A DNA stretch of 64,000 bases from Kitasatospora sp. SolWspMP-SS2h (GTDB lineage: Bacteria > Actinomycetota > Actinomycetes > Streptomycetales > Streptomycetaceae), in NCBI RefSeq assembly GCF_003259315.1, contig NZ_QLLT01000013.1, positions 124,001 through 188,000 on the forward strand, given 5' to 3'. Below the pieces are notes generated by a model. The model was not told where the DNA came from and ran no database searches. It saw nothing but the letters and a program-made list of their open reading frames with translations. Shown here one piece after another: positions 40,575-48,655 of the stretch. The first letter of the stretch is position 1. Each line of letters begins with the position of its first letter. Both the position numbers and the translations under genes were made by a program.

Positions 40575-41774
40575 ATGGACGACGCGCCCGTGCCCCGGCT
40601 GTTCGAGAACCGCTTCCCCGAGCGGGTCGGCCCGGTCGACCCCTGCGACTGCGTGCGGGCGCGGCGGGCGCGGTTCCACGGGGAGCGGCAGGACGTCTCG
40701 GCGCCGGGCTGGCTGCGGTTGCTGGAGCTGGTGGAGGAGGCGGCGGCGGACGGGCGGGAGGAGTTCGCGCCGCTGAAGGAGCTGACGGACGAGCAGCGCC
40801 GCCAGGTGGTGACGCTGCCGGCGGGCATCGGGCGGCTGACGCGGGTGCGCCACCTGCACCTGTACCGGTCGAACCTGGTGCGCCTCCCGCCGGAGATCGG
40901 CGGGATGCGGGCGCTGGAGGAGTTCACCCCGTACACCTCGTACCGGCTGCACTGGTTCCCGTACGAGCTGGCGCGGCTGCCGCTGCTGCGGCGCAGCACG
41001 GTCAGCACCCGGGCGGTGTTCGGGAACCCGGGGACGCGGCCGCCGTTCCCGGTGCTGGCCGAGCCGTCGCCGGGGGCGGACCTTCGGGCACTGGACCCGG
41101 GGGTGTGGGGGGCGGAGTCGGTCGGGGCGTGCTCGGTGTGCGACGGTCCGGTGGCGGGGGCCGCCGGGCTGCACCAGGCGTGGATCTCGCTGCGCACCTC
41201 GGGGCGGGACGTACTGCCGCTGCTGGTGAACGCCTGCTCCCGGGAGTGCCTGGCCGCGCTGCCGTCCCCACCGGAGGGCTACCTGCCGGGCCCGCACCGG
41301 GGCCGGGGGCTGGACGGGCTGCTGGCGACGGCGGAGCTGGAGCTGTTCGCGGACTCCTCCCAACTGCACGTGCGCGACGCGGACTCGGACGAGGACCTGC
41401 TCGGCGCGTGGACGGCGCAGGCCCGGGCGGACGGTCTGGTGCCGGCTCGGCGGGGGGTGGGGGTCGGCACGGTGGGCGAGGGGGGCGTCGAGGTGACGGT
41501 GGAGGTCTTCGCGGCGGAGCCCGGGGCGGACCACGGGGCGTTCGAGCAGGTGGTGGAGGCGACGATCGAGGCGCCCTCGGGCCGGGTCGCCGTGCTCTCG
41601 CCGACCGGGCACCTGCCCGACGCGGAGTTCTTCGACCTCCCGCCCGGCCCGGTCCGGGTCCGCGCCTCCCGTGCCGCGCCGGCGGCGGGGCGGGGTGCGG
41701 CGGAACGGCTGCGGGTCCGGCTGTGGCCGGTGGCCGGGCAGGAGGGCCCGCGGGTGTTCCGCCGCCGGGGCTGA
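40575..41774 (+). CDS. Leucine-rich-repeat protein of unknown function
   Basis: 399 residues. Residues about 75-140 contain two or three LRR turns: VVTLPAGIGRLTRVRHLHLYRSNLVRLPPEIGGMRALEEFTPY. A middle part has Cys motifs (ACSVCDG, NACSRECL) that might bind zinc. The C-terminal third is beta-rich (VEVTVEVFAAEPG, VAVLSPTGHLP). No signal peptide. TAGGGT seven bases before the ATG may be a -10 hexamer, suggesting a very short leader. Role unknown; a binding or scaffolding protein is the safest reading. Confidence 0.7.
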   Translation: MDDAPVPRLFENRFPERVGPVDPCDCVRARRARFHGERQDVSAPGWLRLLELVEEAAADGREEFAPLKELTDEQRRQVVTLPAGIGRLTRVRHLHLYRSNLVRLPPEIGGMRALEEFTPYTSYRLHWFPYELARLPLLRRSTVSTRAVFGNPGTRPPFPVLAEPSPGADLRALDPGVWGAESVGACSVCDGPVAGAAGLHQAWISLRTSGRDVLPLLVNACSRECLAALPSPPEGYLPGPHRGRGLDGLLATAELELFADSSQLHVRDADSDEDLLGAWTAQARADGLVPARRGVGVGTVGEGGVEVTVEVFAAEPGADHGAFEQVVEATIEAPSGRVAVLSPTGHLPDAEFFDLPPGPVRVRASRAAPAAGRGAAERLRVRLWPVAGQEGPRVFRRRG

Positions 41775-42091
41775 GCGTCCGGCGGCGCGGGGGCGCCGGC
41801 GGGTCGGGGCCCGCGACGGGGCGTTCGGTGGGGTCGGTCGTGGGGTCGGTCTCGGGGCATCGCACTCCGCTGGCCTGGTCGGTTCCGGTGGGCGGCCTGT
41901 CCGTCGCTTCCCCGGCGGCGGATAGGGTGGCGCGACGGCGTGTCTGCGGAGCCGGGCACCGTCCTCATCCTTCGGGTTCGTGCGGGGCGGCGACAAGGTG
42001 TTGCCTGTTGCCAGCGCCGGGTGTCAACACCTCCGGGCTCCGCGCGCCGCCGGGCAGTGACAGCACATCAGGAAGTGGGGGGCCGGGGCCG
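41775..42091. promoter_or_regulatory. Upstream region of the NB-ARC regulator with GGTGTTG/CAACACC inverted repeat
   Basis: 317 bp without a gene. AGGTGTTG (41996-42003) and CAACACCT (42025-42032) are perfect 8-bp arms with 21 bases between, and the unit TGTTGCC is directly repeated within. The same GGTGTTGCC/GGCAACACC pair recurs inside the downstream gene. Candidate operator for self-control. Confidence 0.55.
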
Positions 42092-44449
42092 GTGACGTTC
42101 GGCGAGCGGCTGCGGGGGTTGCGGGAGGAGCGCGGGATCTCCCTCGCGGAGCTGGCCCGGGCCACCAGTTACAGCAAGAGCTACCTGAGCCGGGTGGAGA
42201 CCGGCCGGCGGCCCGGCAACGCGGCGCTGGCCGCGGCCTGCGCCCGGGCGCTGGGCGTCGACCCCGACCGGCTCGGCCCGCCGGACGCCCCCGGCACCGG
42301 TGTTGCCGCCCCTGGCAACACCGTCGCCGCCGGTGCCGCCGCCCCGCCGCCCCCGGCCGTCCCGGTGCAGCTGCCGCCCGCGCCGGGCGTCTTCGCGGGG
42401 CGCGAGGCCGCGCTCGCCGAGCTGGACGGGGCGCTGTCCTCGGCCCGGCCCCGGTGGGGCGAGGGCGGGCCCCGGGTGTGGGTGATCGACGGGATGGGCG
42501 GGATCGGGAAGACCGCGCTGGCCGTGCGGTGGGCGCACCGGGCCCGGGACCGCTTCCCGGACGGGGTGCTGTTCAGCGACCTGGCGGGCCACGGCAGCGC
42601 GGGCGCGCCCCGGGAGCCGGGCGAGGTGCTGGACGGTTTCCTGCGGGCGCTGGGCACCGACACCGGCCTGATCCCGCCCGGGGTGGCCGACCGCAGCGCG
42701 CTGCTGCGCACCCTGCTGGCCGGGCGCCGGGTGCTGCTGGTGCTGGACAACGCGGCGGCGCCCGCCCAGGTCCGCCCGCTGCTGCCGGGGGCGCCGGGCT
42801 GCGTGGTGCTGGTGACCAGCCGGACCAGGATGGCGGGCCTGGTGGTGCGGGACGGGGCCCGGCGGGTGACGCTCGACCCGCTGCCGGAGGAGCAGGCCGT
42901 GGAGCTGCTGCGCCGCACGCTGGGCCCGGAGCGGGTGGACGCCGATCCGGCGGCGGCCCGCGAGCTGGTGCGGCGCTGCGGGCGGCTGCCGCTGGCGCTG
43001 CTGGTGGCGGCCGAGCGGGCGCTGTCCCGGCCGGGCCTGACGCTGACCCGGGTCAACGAGGAGCTGCGTTCGGACCGCACCCGGCTGCACGTGCTGGCCG
43101 CCGCGGCCGACGGCGACTCGGCGCTGCGGGTGGTGTTCTCCTGGTCGTACCGGGCGCTGGCCCCGGAGCCGGCCCGGGCGTTCCGCCTGCTGGCCCTGCA
43201 CCCGGGGGCCGCGCTGACCGCGGAGAGCGCCGCCGCGCTGCTGGGCACCACGGCGGGCAACGCGGGCGAGCTGCTGGACGTGCTGGCCGACGTCCACCTG
43301 CTGGAGCTGGAGGCCCCGGAGCGGTTCCGCTTCCACTCGCTGCTCCAGGTGTACGGCCGGGAGCTGGCGGAGGGCCAGGACCCGCCGCGGGACCGGGCGG
43401 CGGCGCTGGACCGGCTGTACGACTGGTACCGGCAGGGCGCGGACGCGGCGGGCCGGCTGCTGGAGCCGGGGGCCCGCCCGGCGGGGGCGGCGCCGCTGCC
43501 GGGGGTGCGTCCGCCGGTCTTCGCGGGCGTCCCGGACGCGGTGGCCTGGTGCGAGGCGCACCTGGCGGACCTGCTGTCGGTGATCCGGTACGCGGCGCTG
43601 GCCGGTCGTCCGCCCGCCGCCTGGCAGCTGCCGTTCGCGCTCTGGTCGTTCTTCCACCGGCGCCACCACCGGGCGGAGTGGCTGAACGCGGCCCGGATCG
43701 CCGTCGCGGCGGCGGCCGACAGCCCCGACCCGCGGGCCCTGACGGTCTCGCTGGTCCTGCTGGGCACCGCCCAGGTGCACGCCGGGCGGCCGGTGGAGGC
43801 GGAGATCCACCTGCGGCGGGGGCTGGAGCGCTGCGCCGCCGACCGGGGCGACCCGGAGAGCGAGTGCGCGGCCCGCAACCACCTGGCGGAGCTGATGCTC
43901 CGCCAGGGCCGGGCCGCGGAGGCCCTGGAGCTGCTGGAGCCGGCCCTGCCGCTGGGCCGGACGATCGGCCACCGCTGGGCGGAGCGGGTCACCCTGACCA
44001 ACCTGGGCGACGCCTCGCTGCGGCTGGGTCGGCTCGCCGACGCGGAGCGGCTGCTGCTGGAGGCGCTCTCGCTGCGCCCCACCGGCACCGACCACCGCAC
44101 CGAGGGCCTGGCGCTGCTCCACCTGGGCACCGTGCACCGGGCGCTGGGGCGGCTGCCGCGGGCCGTCGGCTGCCTGCGCCGGGCCCTGGAGCTGCACCGC
44201 GCCGCGGGCGACCGGTGGGCGCAGGGCCGCACCCTGGAGCAGCTCGGCCACGCCTTCGCCGCCCTGGAGCGGCCCGCGGACGCGCTGCCGCTGTGGCAGG
44301 AGGCGCTCGACCTGATGACCGAGACCGGGGACCCGCGGGCCGCCACCCTCACCGCCCAACTGGCCGGCGTCCGGGGCGGACGGGAGCTGCCGCCGCCGGG
44401 GGCGCCGGGCCTCAGGCGGTGGCGAGGAAGCGCTCCCGGACGCGGTTGA
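42092..44449 (+). CDS. XRE / NB-ARC / TPR multidomain regulator (AfsR-like signal-transduction ATPase)
   Basis: 785 residues. An XRE helix-turn-helix comes first (RLRGLREERGISLAELARATSYSKSYLSRVETGRR), then an Ala/Pro linker, then an NB-ARC NTPase with P-loop GMGGIGKTA (134-142), VLLVLDNAAAPAQVRPLLPG (Walker B) and LPLALLVAAERAL (GxP-like), a winged-helix part, and C-terminal TPRs (HLRRGLERCAADRG, NLGDASLRLGRLADAERLL, HLGTVHRALGRLPRAV). STAND proteins of this type switch on ligand and often control antibiotic clusters. Its 3' end overlaps the convergent carrier-protein gene by 38 bp. It is the nearest regulator to that biosynthetic locus. The GTG start has only a weak purine tract upstream. 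Confidence 0.88.
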   Translation: MTFGERLRGLREERGISLAELARATSYSKSYLSRVETGRRPGNAALAAACARALGVDPDRLGPPDAPGTGVAAPGNTVAAGAAAPPPPAVPVQLPPAPGVFAGREAALAELDGALSSARPRWGEGGPRVWVIDGMGGIGKTALAVRWAHRARDRFPDGVLFSDLAGHGSAGAPREPGEVLDGFLRALGTDTGLIPPGVADRSALLRTLLAGRRVLLVLDNAAAPAQVRPLLPGAPGCVVLVTSRTRMAGLVVRDGARRVTLDPLPEEQAVELLRRTLGPERVDADPAAARELVRRCGRLPLALLVAAERALSRPGLTLTRVNEELRSDRTRLHVLAAAADGDSALRVVFSWSYRALAPEPARAFRLLALHPGAALTAESAAALLGTTAGNAGELLDVLADVHLLELEAPERFRFHSLLQVYGRELAEGQDPPRDRAAALDRLYDWYRQGADAAGRLLEPGARPAGAAPLPGVRPPVFAGVPDAVAWCEAHLADLLSVIRYAALAGRPPAAWQLPFALWSFFHRRHHRAEWLNAARIAVAAAADSPDPRALTVSLVLLGTAQVHAGRPVEAEIHLRRGLERCAADRGDPESECAARNHLAELMLRQGRAAEALELLEPALPLGRTIGHRWAERVTLTNLGDASLRLGRLADAERLLLEALSLRPTGTDHRTEGLALLHLGTVHRALGRLPRAVGCLRRALELHRAAGDRWAQGRTLEQLGHAFAALERPADALPLWQEALDLMTETGDPRAATLTAQLAGVRGGRELPPPGAPGLRRWRGSAPGRG
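42298..42323. repeat. Intragenic 10-bp inverted repeat
   Basis: CGGTGTTGCC (42298-42307) and GGCAACACCG (42314-42323) pair perfectly with a 6-base spacer. It lies in the low-complexity linker codons after the helix-turn-helix and repeats the core of the upstream element at 41996-42032. Confidence 0.7.
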
Positions 44450-44639
44450 GGGTGCGGAAGTCGTCGATGGTGACGTCCTGGAGGTCGATGTTCTCGCCGG
44501 TGAGGTCCTCCAGGAGGTCGATGAACTCCAGGAAGTCCATCGAGTCGATCAGGCGGGCCTCGATGAGGTCCTCGTCGGGGCCGATCGGGCCGTCCAGGTC
44601 GGGGTTCTTCTCGTGCAGCCAGGCGGCGATGCGGTCCAT
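44412..44639 (-). CDS. Free-standing acyl/peptidyl carrier protein
   Basis: 75 residues, a four-helix carrier protein with the phosphopantetheine serine in LIDSMDFLEF (Ser33). The fold reads WLHEKNPDLDGPIGPDEDLIEARLIDS then FIDLLEDLTGENIDLQDVTIDDFRTLNRV. AAAGGAGAA precedes the ATG. It is 76 bp after the amino acid:carrier protein ligase gene, which should load it with an amino acid. Its 3' end overlaps the opposing regulator gene by 38 bp. Confidence 0.92.
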   Translation of the reverse strand: MDRIAAWLHEKNPDLDGPIGPDEDLIEARLIDSMDFLEFIDLLEDLTGENIDLQDVTIDDFRTLNRVRERFLATA

Positions 44640-44715
44640 GCGCGTGGTTCTCCTTTGCGGAAGGGGTGGTGGGCGTCGCGGGCGGGCGGGCCCGGGCGCC
44701 CGTCGGTCGGGGCGT

Positions 44716-45564
44716 TCAGGCCCGGGTGGCGGTGTGGAGCACGTCGAGGGCGGCCTCGGCGCTGCCGTGGGCGAGCTTCATCGCGTGCACCCAGCGCTCC
44801 AGGCCGAAGGCGACGCAGGCGCTGTGGGCGGGGCCGTGCTCGCCGGCCCGGATGCCGAGGCGCTCGCCGAAGAAGTTGCGGTGCCGGTTGACGGAGGCGA
44901 TGGCGGTGCCGTCGGGGGCGCTGAACTCGTGCTTGACGGGGTCGAGCTTCATCAGCTTGGCGCGCGAGCCGCCCTTGTCGTAGAACGGGTCGTCGGCGGC
45001 GGCCCGGGTCAGTTCCAGGCCGAGCCGCTCGGCGGTGGCGGTGATGAACCGGGCGCCCTGGTCGAGGTGGTCGGCGGCGCCCTGGTGGGTGCCGAGGTAG
45101 AGCACCTCGCGCATGTGGAAGCCCCACAGCCGGCGCAGCCCGTCGTAGTGGGTCTCGTTGCGGAAGCAGCGGCCGACGGCGGACAGCCGGGCGCCATCGC
45201 CGACGTCCTGGCCCTCCAGGGAGAGCAGCAGGCCGTAGCAGGTGGCGGAGGGCAGCAGGTGGCCGGTGGGTTCGAGGGGCTGTCCGGCGGGGGCCTGGCC
45301 GGCGGCGAGGTCGGCGTGGGTCTCGGGGGTGAAGCGGCCGGCGCTGACGCCGAGGTGCGGGAAGTTGCGGAAGTAGTCGAGCTTGGCGAGGCCGTCGGCG
45401 GCCAGCAGCGGCGGGCCGAGCACCTCGGGGGCGGCGAGCCGCGCGGCGAGGCCGGTGAGGAGCTGGTCGAGGCCGCGGAAGAGCGCGGTGTGGACGGGGT
45501 CGAGGGTGACCAGTCCGGGTCCGGGGTTGGCGAGGCGGAGGCCGGGCTCGGCGGTGGTGCTCAT
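44716..45564 (-). CDS. Amino acid:[carrier protein] ligase (seryl-tRNA-synthetase-like)
   Basis: 282 residues, a class II aaRS catalytic core without a tRNA-binding arm. Zinc ligands in the pattern of the atypical SerRS/aa:CP ligases are Cys109 (PSATCYGLL), Glu153 (LWGFHMREVLYLG) and Cys250 (HSACVAFGLERW). VGRCFRNETHYDGLRRLWGF contains motif 2 and CVAFGLERWVHA motif 3. Known members adenylate glycine or alanine (or another small amino acid) and pass it to the pantetheine of a carrier protein instead of tRNA. A carrier protein gene directly follows in the operon. The start at 45564 is ATG; the promoter has a DasR-like box on its -35. Confidence 0.9.
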   Translation of the reverse strand: MSTTAEPGLRLANPGPGLVTLDPVHTALFRGLDQLLTGLAARLAAPEVLGPPLLAADGLAKLDYFRNFPHLGVSAGRFTPETHADLAAGQAPAGQPLEPTGHLLPSATCYGLLLSLEGQDVGDGARLSAVGRCFRNETHYDGLRRLWGFHMREVLYLGTHQGAADHLDQGARFITATAERLGLELTRAAADDPFYDKGGSRAKLMKLDPVKHEFSAPDGTAIASVNRHRNFFGERLGIRAGEHGPAHSACVAFGLERWVHAMKLAHGSAEAALDVLHTATRA

Positions 45565-45761
45565 GGCGGAGGTTCCCTCTCGGCGGGAGCGGTCGGGGTG
45601 CGGCGGCGGACAGCACGGCGCGGGACGTGGGCGTCCCGTCGGGTGCGGGGTCGCGGGGAGCGTGCGGGGCGGCGCGGGTGCGGGACGGCGTCGGCGGGGG
45701 CGCGGCGCAACGGGAGGGGCGGCGCGGGCCAACGCTCCGTCAGGGACCGGAGCCGATTGGG

Positions 45762-45796
45762 AGATTAGGACAGTCCCGCGCCAATTGTCTAGACCA
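45762..45796 (-). promoter_or_regulatory. Promoter and DasR-like box for the ligase/carrier-protein operon
   Basis: On the minus strand, -35 TAGACA (45786-45791) and -10 TAATCT (45762-45767) are 18 bases apart. The operator-like TTGTCTAGACCA (45785-45796) covers the -35 hexamer. It keeps 9 of 9 bases of TCTAGACCA, the right half of the DasR-box consensus (ACTGGTCTAGACCACT). Confidence 0.65.
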
Positions 45797-45940
45797 GATT
45801 GCCACCGCACCGGGTTCGACCCGCGGTCACGGCGGGTCCGGACCACGGTCGACCCGCCGCCGGACCACTGCCGGACCGCCACCGGACCACTGCCGGACCG
45901 CCTGCCGGCCCGCCGCCGACCCGGGTTACCGGTCAGGAAC

Positions 45941-45969
45941 TTGACAACATTTGTGGTCTGGACCAATGT
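45941..45969 (+). promoter_or_regulatory. Promoter and DasR-like box for the oxygenase operon
   Basis: TTGACA at 45941-45946 is a consensus -35. TGGTCTGGACCA at 45954-45965 is a near-perfect palindrome lying between it and the expected -10 (about 45964-45969). It matches 11 of 12 bases of the TGGTCTAGACCA core of DasR boxes, so a bound repressor would block RNA polymerase. The leader to the ATG would be about 235 bases. Confidence 0.65.
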
Positions 45970-46204
45970 GGCGACCGGAGCGACCGCGGCGCCCTGTTCG
46001 GCGCCGCCCTTCCCCGTCGCCCCCGTCTCTTGTGCCGGCCCCGCTGCGGGGGCCGTCCGCGCCCGGCCGCCTTCCCGGCCCGGGGCGCGTCCCTGTCCCG
46101 CCGCCGCACCCCCGTCCGCCGGGCCCCCTCCGGGCCCGCGCCGCCGACGGGCGGGGCGGCCGTCCACCCGCCTCCGCTTTCTCCTCAGGAGGGGCCGTCC
46201 CATC

Positions 46205-47302
46205 ATGACGTCCGCACCGTCCCGCCGCGCCCACCTGTTCCGGGCCGCGAGCGACCGCCCGTACTTCAGCAACGACGGCGAGTCCTACCTCGCCCAGCAC
46301 ACCCTGCGCGAGCTGTCCAAGTCCCGTCCGCTGCGCGTGCTGTCCGAGGAGGACTTCGCGCACTGGCAGACCTACGGCTACGTGATCGTCCGCGAGGCGG
46401 TGCCCGCCGAGCACGCCCGCCGGATGCTCGACTTCGCATGGGAGTTCCAGGGCCTGGACCCGCAGGACCCGGCCAGCTGGTTCGCCGACCGGCCGTTCCG
46501 CTCCGACCTGGACCAGCAGCTGCACATCTACGGCTTCGTCGAGGCGTACCACCACCAGCTGCTCTGGGACAGCCGGCAGAACCAGCGGGTCTACGACGCG
46601 TTCGTGGACGTCTGGGACTGCGAGGAGCTGTGGGTCACCCTGGACCGGCTCAACCTCAACCCGCCCAACCGCGGCAACCGCGACCGGGCGCTGATCGACC
46701 CCACCGACCGCGGCTTCGACATCGAGCTGCACTGGGACATCGACACCACGCTGGGCGTGCCGCCGCAGCGGGTGCAGGGCATCATCGCGCTCAACGACAC
46801 CACGCCGGAGACCGGCGGCTTCCAGTGCAACCCGGAGCTGTTCCGGCGGTTCGAGTCGTGGAAGCTCACCCAGCCGGCCGGCCGGGACCCGATCCGCCCG
46901 GACATCGACCGCGCCGAACTGCCGGTGGTCCGGCCCGAACTGCACCCCGGCGACCTGCTGATCTGGAACGGCCTGCTGGCGCACGGCGTCGCCCGCAACC
47001 TGTCCGAGCGGGGCGTGCGCGCCGTGCAGTACCTGTCGATGATGCCCGCCCTGGAGGAGCACGAGCGGCTGCGCAAGTCCCGCGTCGACTCCTGGCGCCA
47101 CCTGCGCACCCCGCGCTGGAACCGCACCCTGGTCGGCGACCCGGTCCTGCACGAGTCCAAGCGCTACCCGACCGCGCAGCTGACCGAGCTGGGCAGCAGG
47201 CTGCTCGGCCTCAGCTCCTGGCACGAGCCGGCCGAACCGTCCCAGCCGGCCGCCGAGGCCGCCGCCGCTCCCGGGGCGGACCAGTGCGCCGCGTCTGCCT
47301 GA
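46205..47302 (+). CDS. PhyH-family Fe(II)/2-oxoglutarate oxygenase
   Basis: 365 residues of the phytanoyl-CoA dioxygenase fold. The iron triad is H176-x-D178 (IELHWDIDTT) and H260 (LLAHGVARN), and the 2-oxoglutarate Arg is probably the one in ARNLSERG. YGYVIVREAVPAEHARRMLDFAWEF opens the domain. Family members in natural-product loci hydroxylate amino acids or carrier-bound acyl groups; here a carrier-bound amino acid is a fitting substrate. AGGAGGGG precedes the ATG. It is followed with a 19-bp overlap by DUF6271. The last 25 residues are a disordered Ala/Glu tail. Confidence 0.88.
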   Translation: MTSAPSRRAHLFRAASDRPYFSNDGESYLAQHTLRELSKSRPLRVLSEEDFAHWQTYGYVIVREAVPAEHARRMLDFAWEFQGLDPQDPASWFADRPFRSDLDQQLHIYGFVEAYHHQLLWDSRQNQRVYDAFVDVWDCEELWVTLDRLNLNPPNRGNRDRALIDPTDRGFDIELHWDIDTTLGVPPQRVQGIIALNDTTPETGGFQCNPELFRRFESWKLTQPAGRDPIRPDIDRAELPVVRPELHPGDLLIWNGLLAHGVARNLSERGVRAVQYLSMMPALEEHERLRKSRVDSWRHLRTPRWNRTLVGDPVLHESKRYPTAQLTELGSRLLGLSSWHEPAEPSQPAAEAAAAPGADQCAASA

Positions 47303-48603
47303 CCCTGCCCACCAACCGCGCCTGCGCCCCCGCCCTGCTCGGCCTGCTCGACGAAGCGGCCTACGGCGCACGGGAGTTCGGCGTCGAGGTGGAGGTCCTG
47401 GTGCTGGACTCCGCCCCCGCGCCGGTGGTCGCCGAGCACCGCCGGGTGCTCGGCGGCCGGCCGGCCGCGCCGGGGGTGAACGTCCACCACCTGGACGAGG
47501 ACGCCCAGCGCGCCGTCCTGGCCCGGGCGGCGGCCCGGGCCGGGGTCGCCGACCCGGACCGCCTCCTGGAGCTGCTGCTGCCGGACGCCGTCTCGTACGG
47601 GGCCTGCACCGACCGGGCGTTCCTGCTCGCCGAGGCCCTGGGCTGCGCCTCCGTGCACCGGCGCGACTCTGACAGCCGCTACCAACTCCTGGACGGCGCA
47701 CCGGTGTTCCCGATCCACCAGGAGCTGGTCGCGATCGGCCTCCCGGCCGGGGAGGTCGCCGGGCGGATCGGCCGGGGCCGCCTGGCCCGGCTCGGCCCGG
47801 ACGCCGCCGGGCTGCCCGTCGCGGTGGTCGGCGCCTCCTTCGTCGGCGAGCTCTCGGTCGACCTCGCGGAGATCCTGGCGCTCGACCCCCGGGTGCACGG
47901 CGAACTCGTCGGCCTGGCGCTGCCGCCGTCCACGCCCGCGCTCTGGCGCGAGCAGGCGGTCCGGGAGGCGTTCCGCGGCGCCGGGACGGAGCCGTTCCGC
48001 GCCGACCGGGCCCAGCTCGGCGCGGTCGCCCCGAACCGGATCGACATGTGCAACCTGGCACTCTCCCGCGAGCTGTACGGCCGCGTCCCGCTGCCGCCCG
48101 CGACCGAGACCATCGGCACCGACTACTTCCTGCTGCACGTCGCCCAGTACGCCGCCCTGCCCGGCGTGCTGCACAACCGGCACATCGTCAACTTCCACAC
48201 CGGCGAGCGCCGCACCGACTCCGGCCGGCTCGCCTACCACCTGCGGCTGGCGAAGTTCCTGCTGCTGTCGGGGCGGCTCGGCGGCCTCTACACCGCGATG
48301 GCCGCGACCGGACCGGCCCTGCTCACCGAGCCCGGACGGCTGGCCGCCCTGGTCCGCGCGGCGGCGGCCGACCCCGCCCCCGACGACCTCCGGCGCCTCA
48401 CCACCGTCGAGCACGCCTACCGCCGCCTGGGCCCCGCCTGGGCCCCGGTCGCCGACGCCCTGGCCGCCGACCGCCCCCGGCTGCTGCACCGGGCCCGCAC
48501 CGACCTGGAGGACTTCGCGACCCTCCTGGACGCCTGGCCCGCCCTGCTGGACGCGGCGGGGAGCGCCCCGCGGACGCCCGCCCCGGCGCCCTCCCCCCGG
48601 TGA
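47284..48603 (+). CDS. DUF6271 family protein (glycosyltransferase-A-like)
   Basis: 439 residues from a GTG 19 bp inside the end of the oxygenase gene. VRRVCLTLPTNRACAPALLGLLDEAAYGAREFGVEVEVLVLD is the N-terminal strand-loop-helix; SVHRRDSDSRYQ has an acidic DSD motif like the DxD of GT-A enzymes; RIDMCNLALSRELYGRVPLPP and IGTDYFLLHVAQYA are conserved blocks. DUF6271 is largely confined to actinomycetes and has no proven function; I infer a nucleotidyl-sugar or similar binding fold from DxD only. Position between oxygenase and condensation genes implies it acts in the same pathway. Confidence 0.8.
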   Translation: MRRVCLTLPTNRACAPALLGLLDEAAYGAREFGVEVEVLVLDSAPAPVVAEHRRVLGGRPAAPGVNVHHLDEDAQRAVLARAAARAGVADPDRLLELLLPDAVSYGACTDRAFLLAEALGCASVHRRDSDSRYQLLDGAPVFPIHQELVAIGLPAGEVAGRIGRGRLARLGPDAAGLPVAVVGASFVGELSVDLAEILALDPRVHGELVGLALPPSTPALWREQAVREAFRGAGTEPFRADRAQLGAVAPNRIDMCNLALSRELYGRVPLPPATETIGTDYFLLHVAQYAALPGVLHNRHIVNFHTGERRTDSGRLAYHLRLAKFLLLSGRLGGLYTAMAATGPALLTEPGRLAALVRAAAADPAPDDLRRLTTVEHAYRRLGPAWAPVADALAADRPRLLHRARTDLEDFATLLDAWPALLDAAGSAPRTPAPAPSPR

Positions 48604-48655
48604 ACGCCTCCCCGAACACTCCTCCGCACGCCTCCCCATGAATGTAGGTGCCCTC

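Larger units (their letters stand above)
45565..46204. promoter_or_regulatory. 640-bp divergent region of the biosynthetic locus
   Basis: The longest gene-free stretch in the window, between the ligase and oxygenase starts. It is mostly GC-rich with two AT-richer islands, about 45755-45802 and 45935-45970, each containing a promoter and a TKGTCTRGACCA element. Bases 45830-45920 repeat short CGGACCAC/CCGGACC units. No small coding frame with good codon use was found. Confidence 0.6.

Noticed and set aside
44716..45564. Seryl-tRNA synthetase
   Set aside because: The tRNA-binding coiled-coil arm is missing and length is 282; the adjacent carrier protein fits an amino acid:[carrier protein] ligase.
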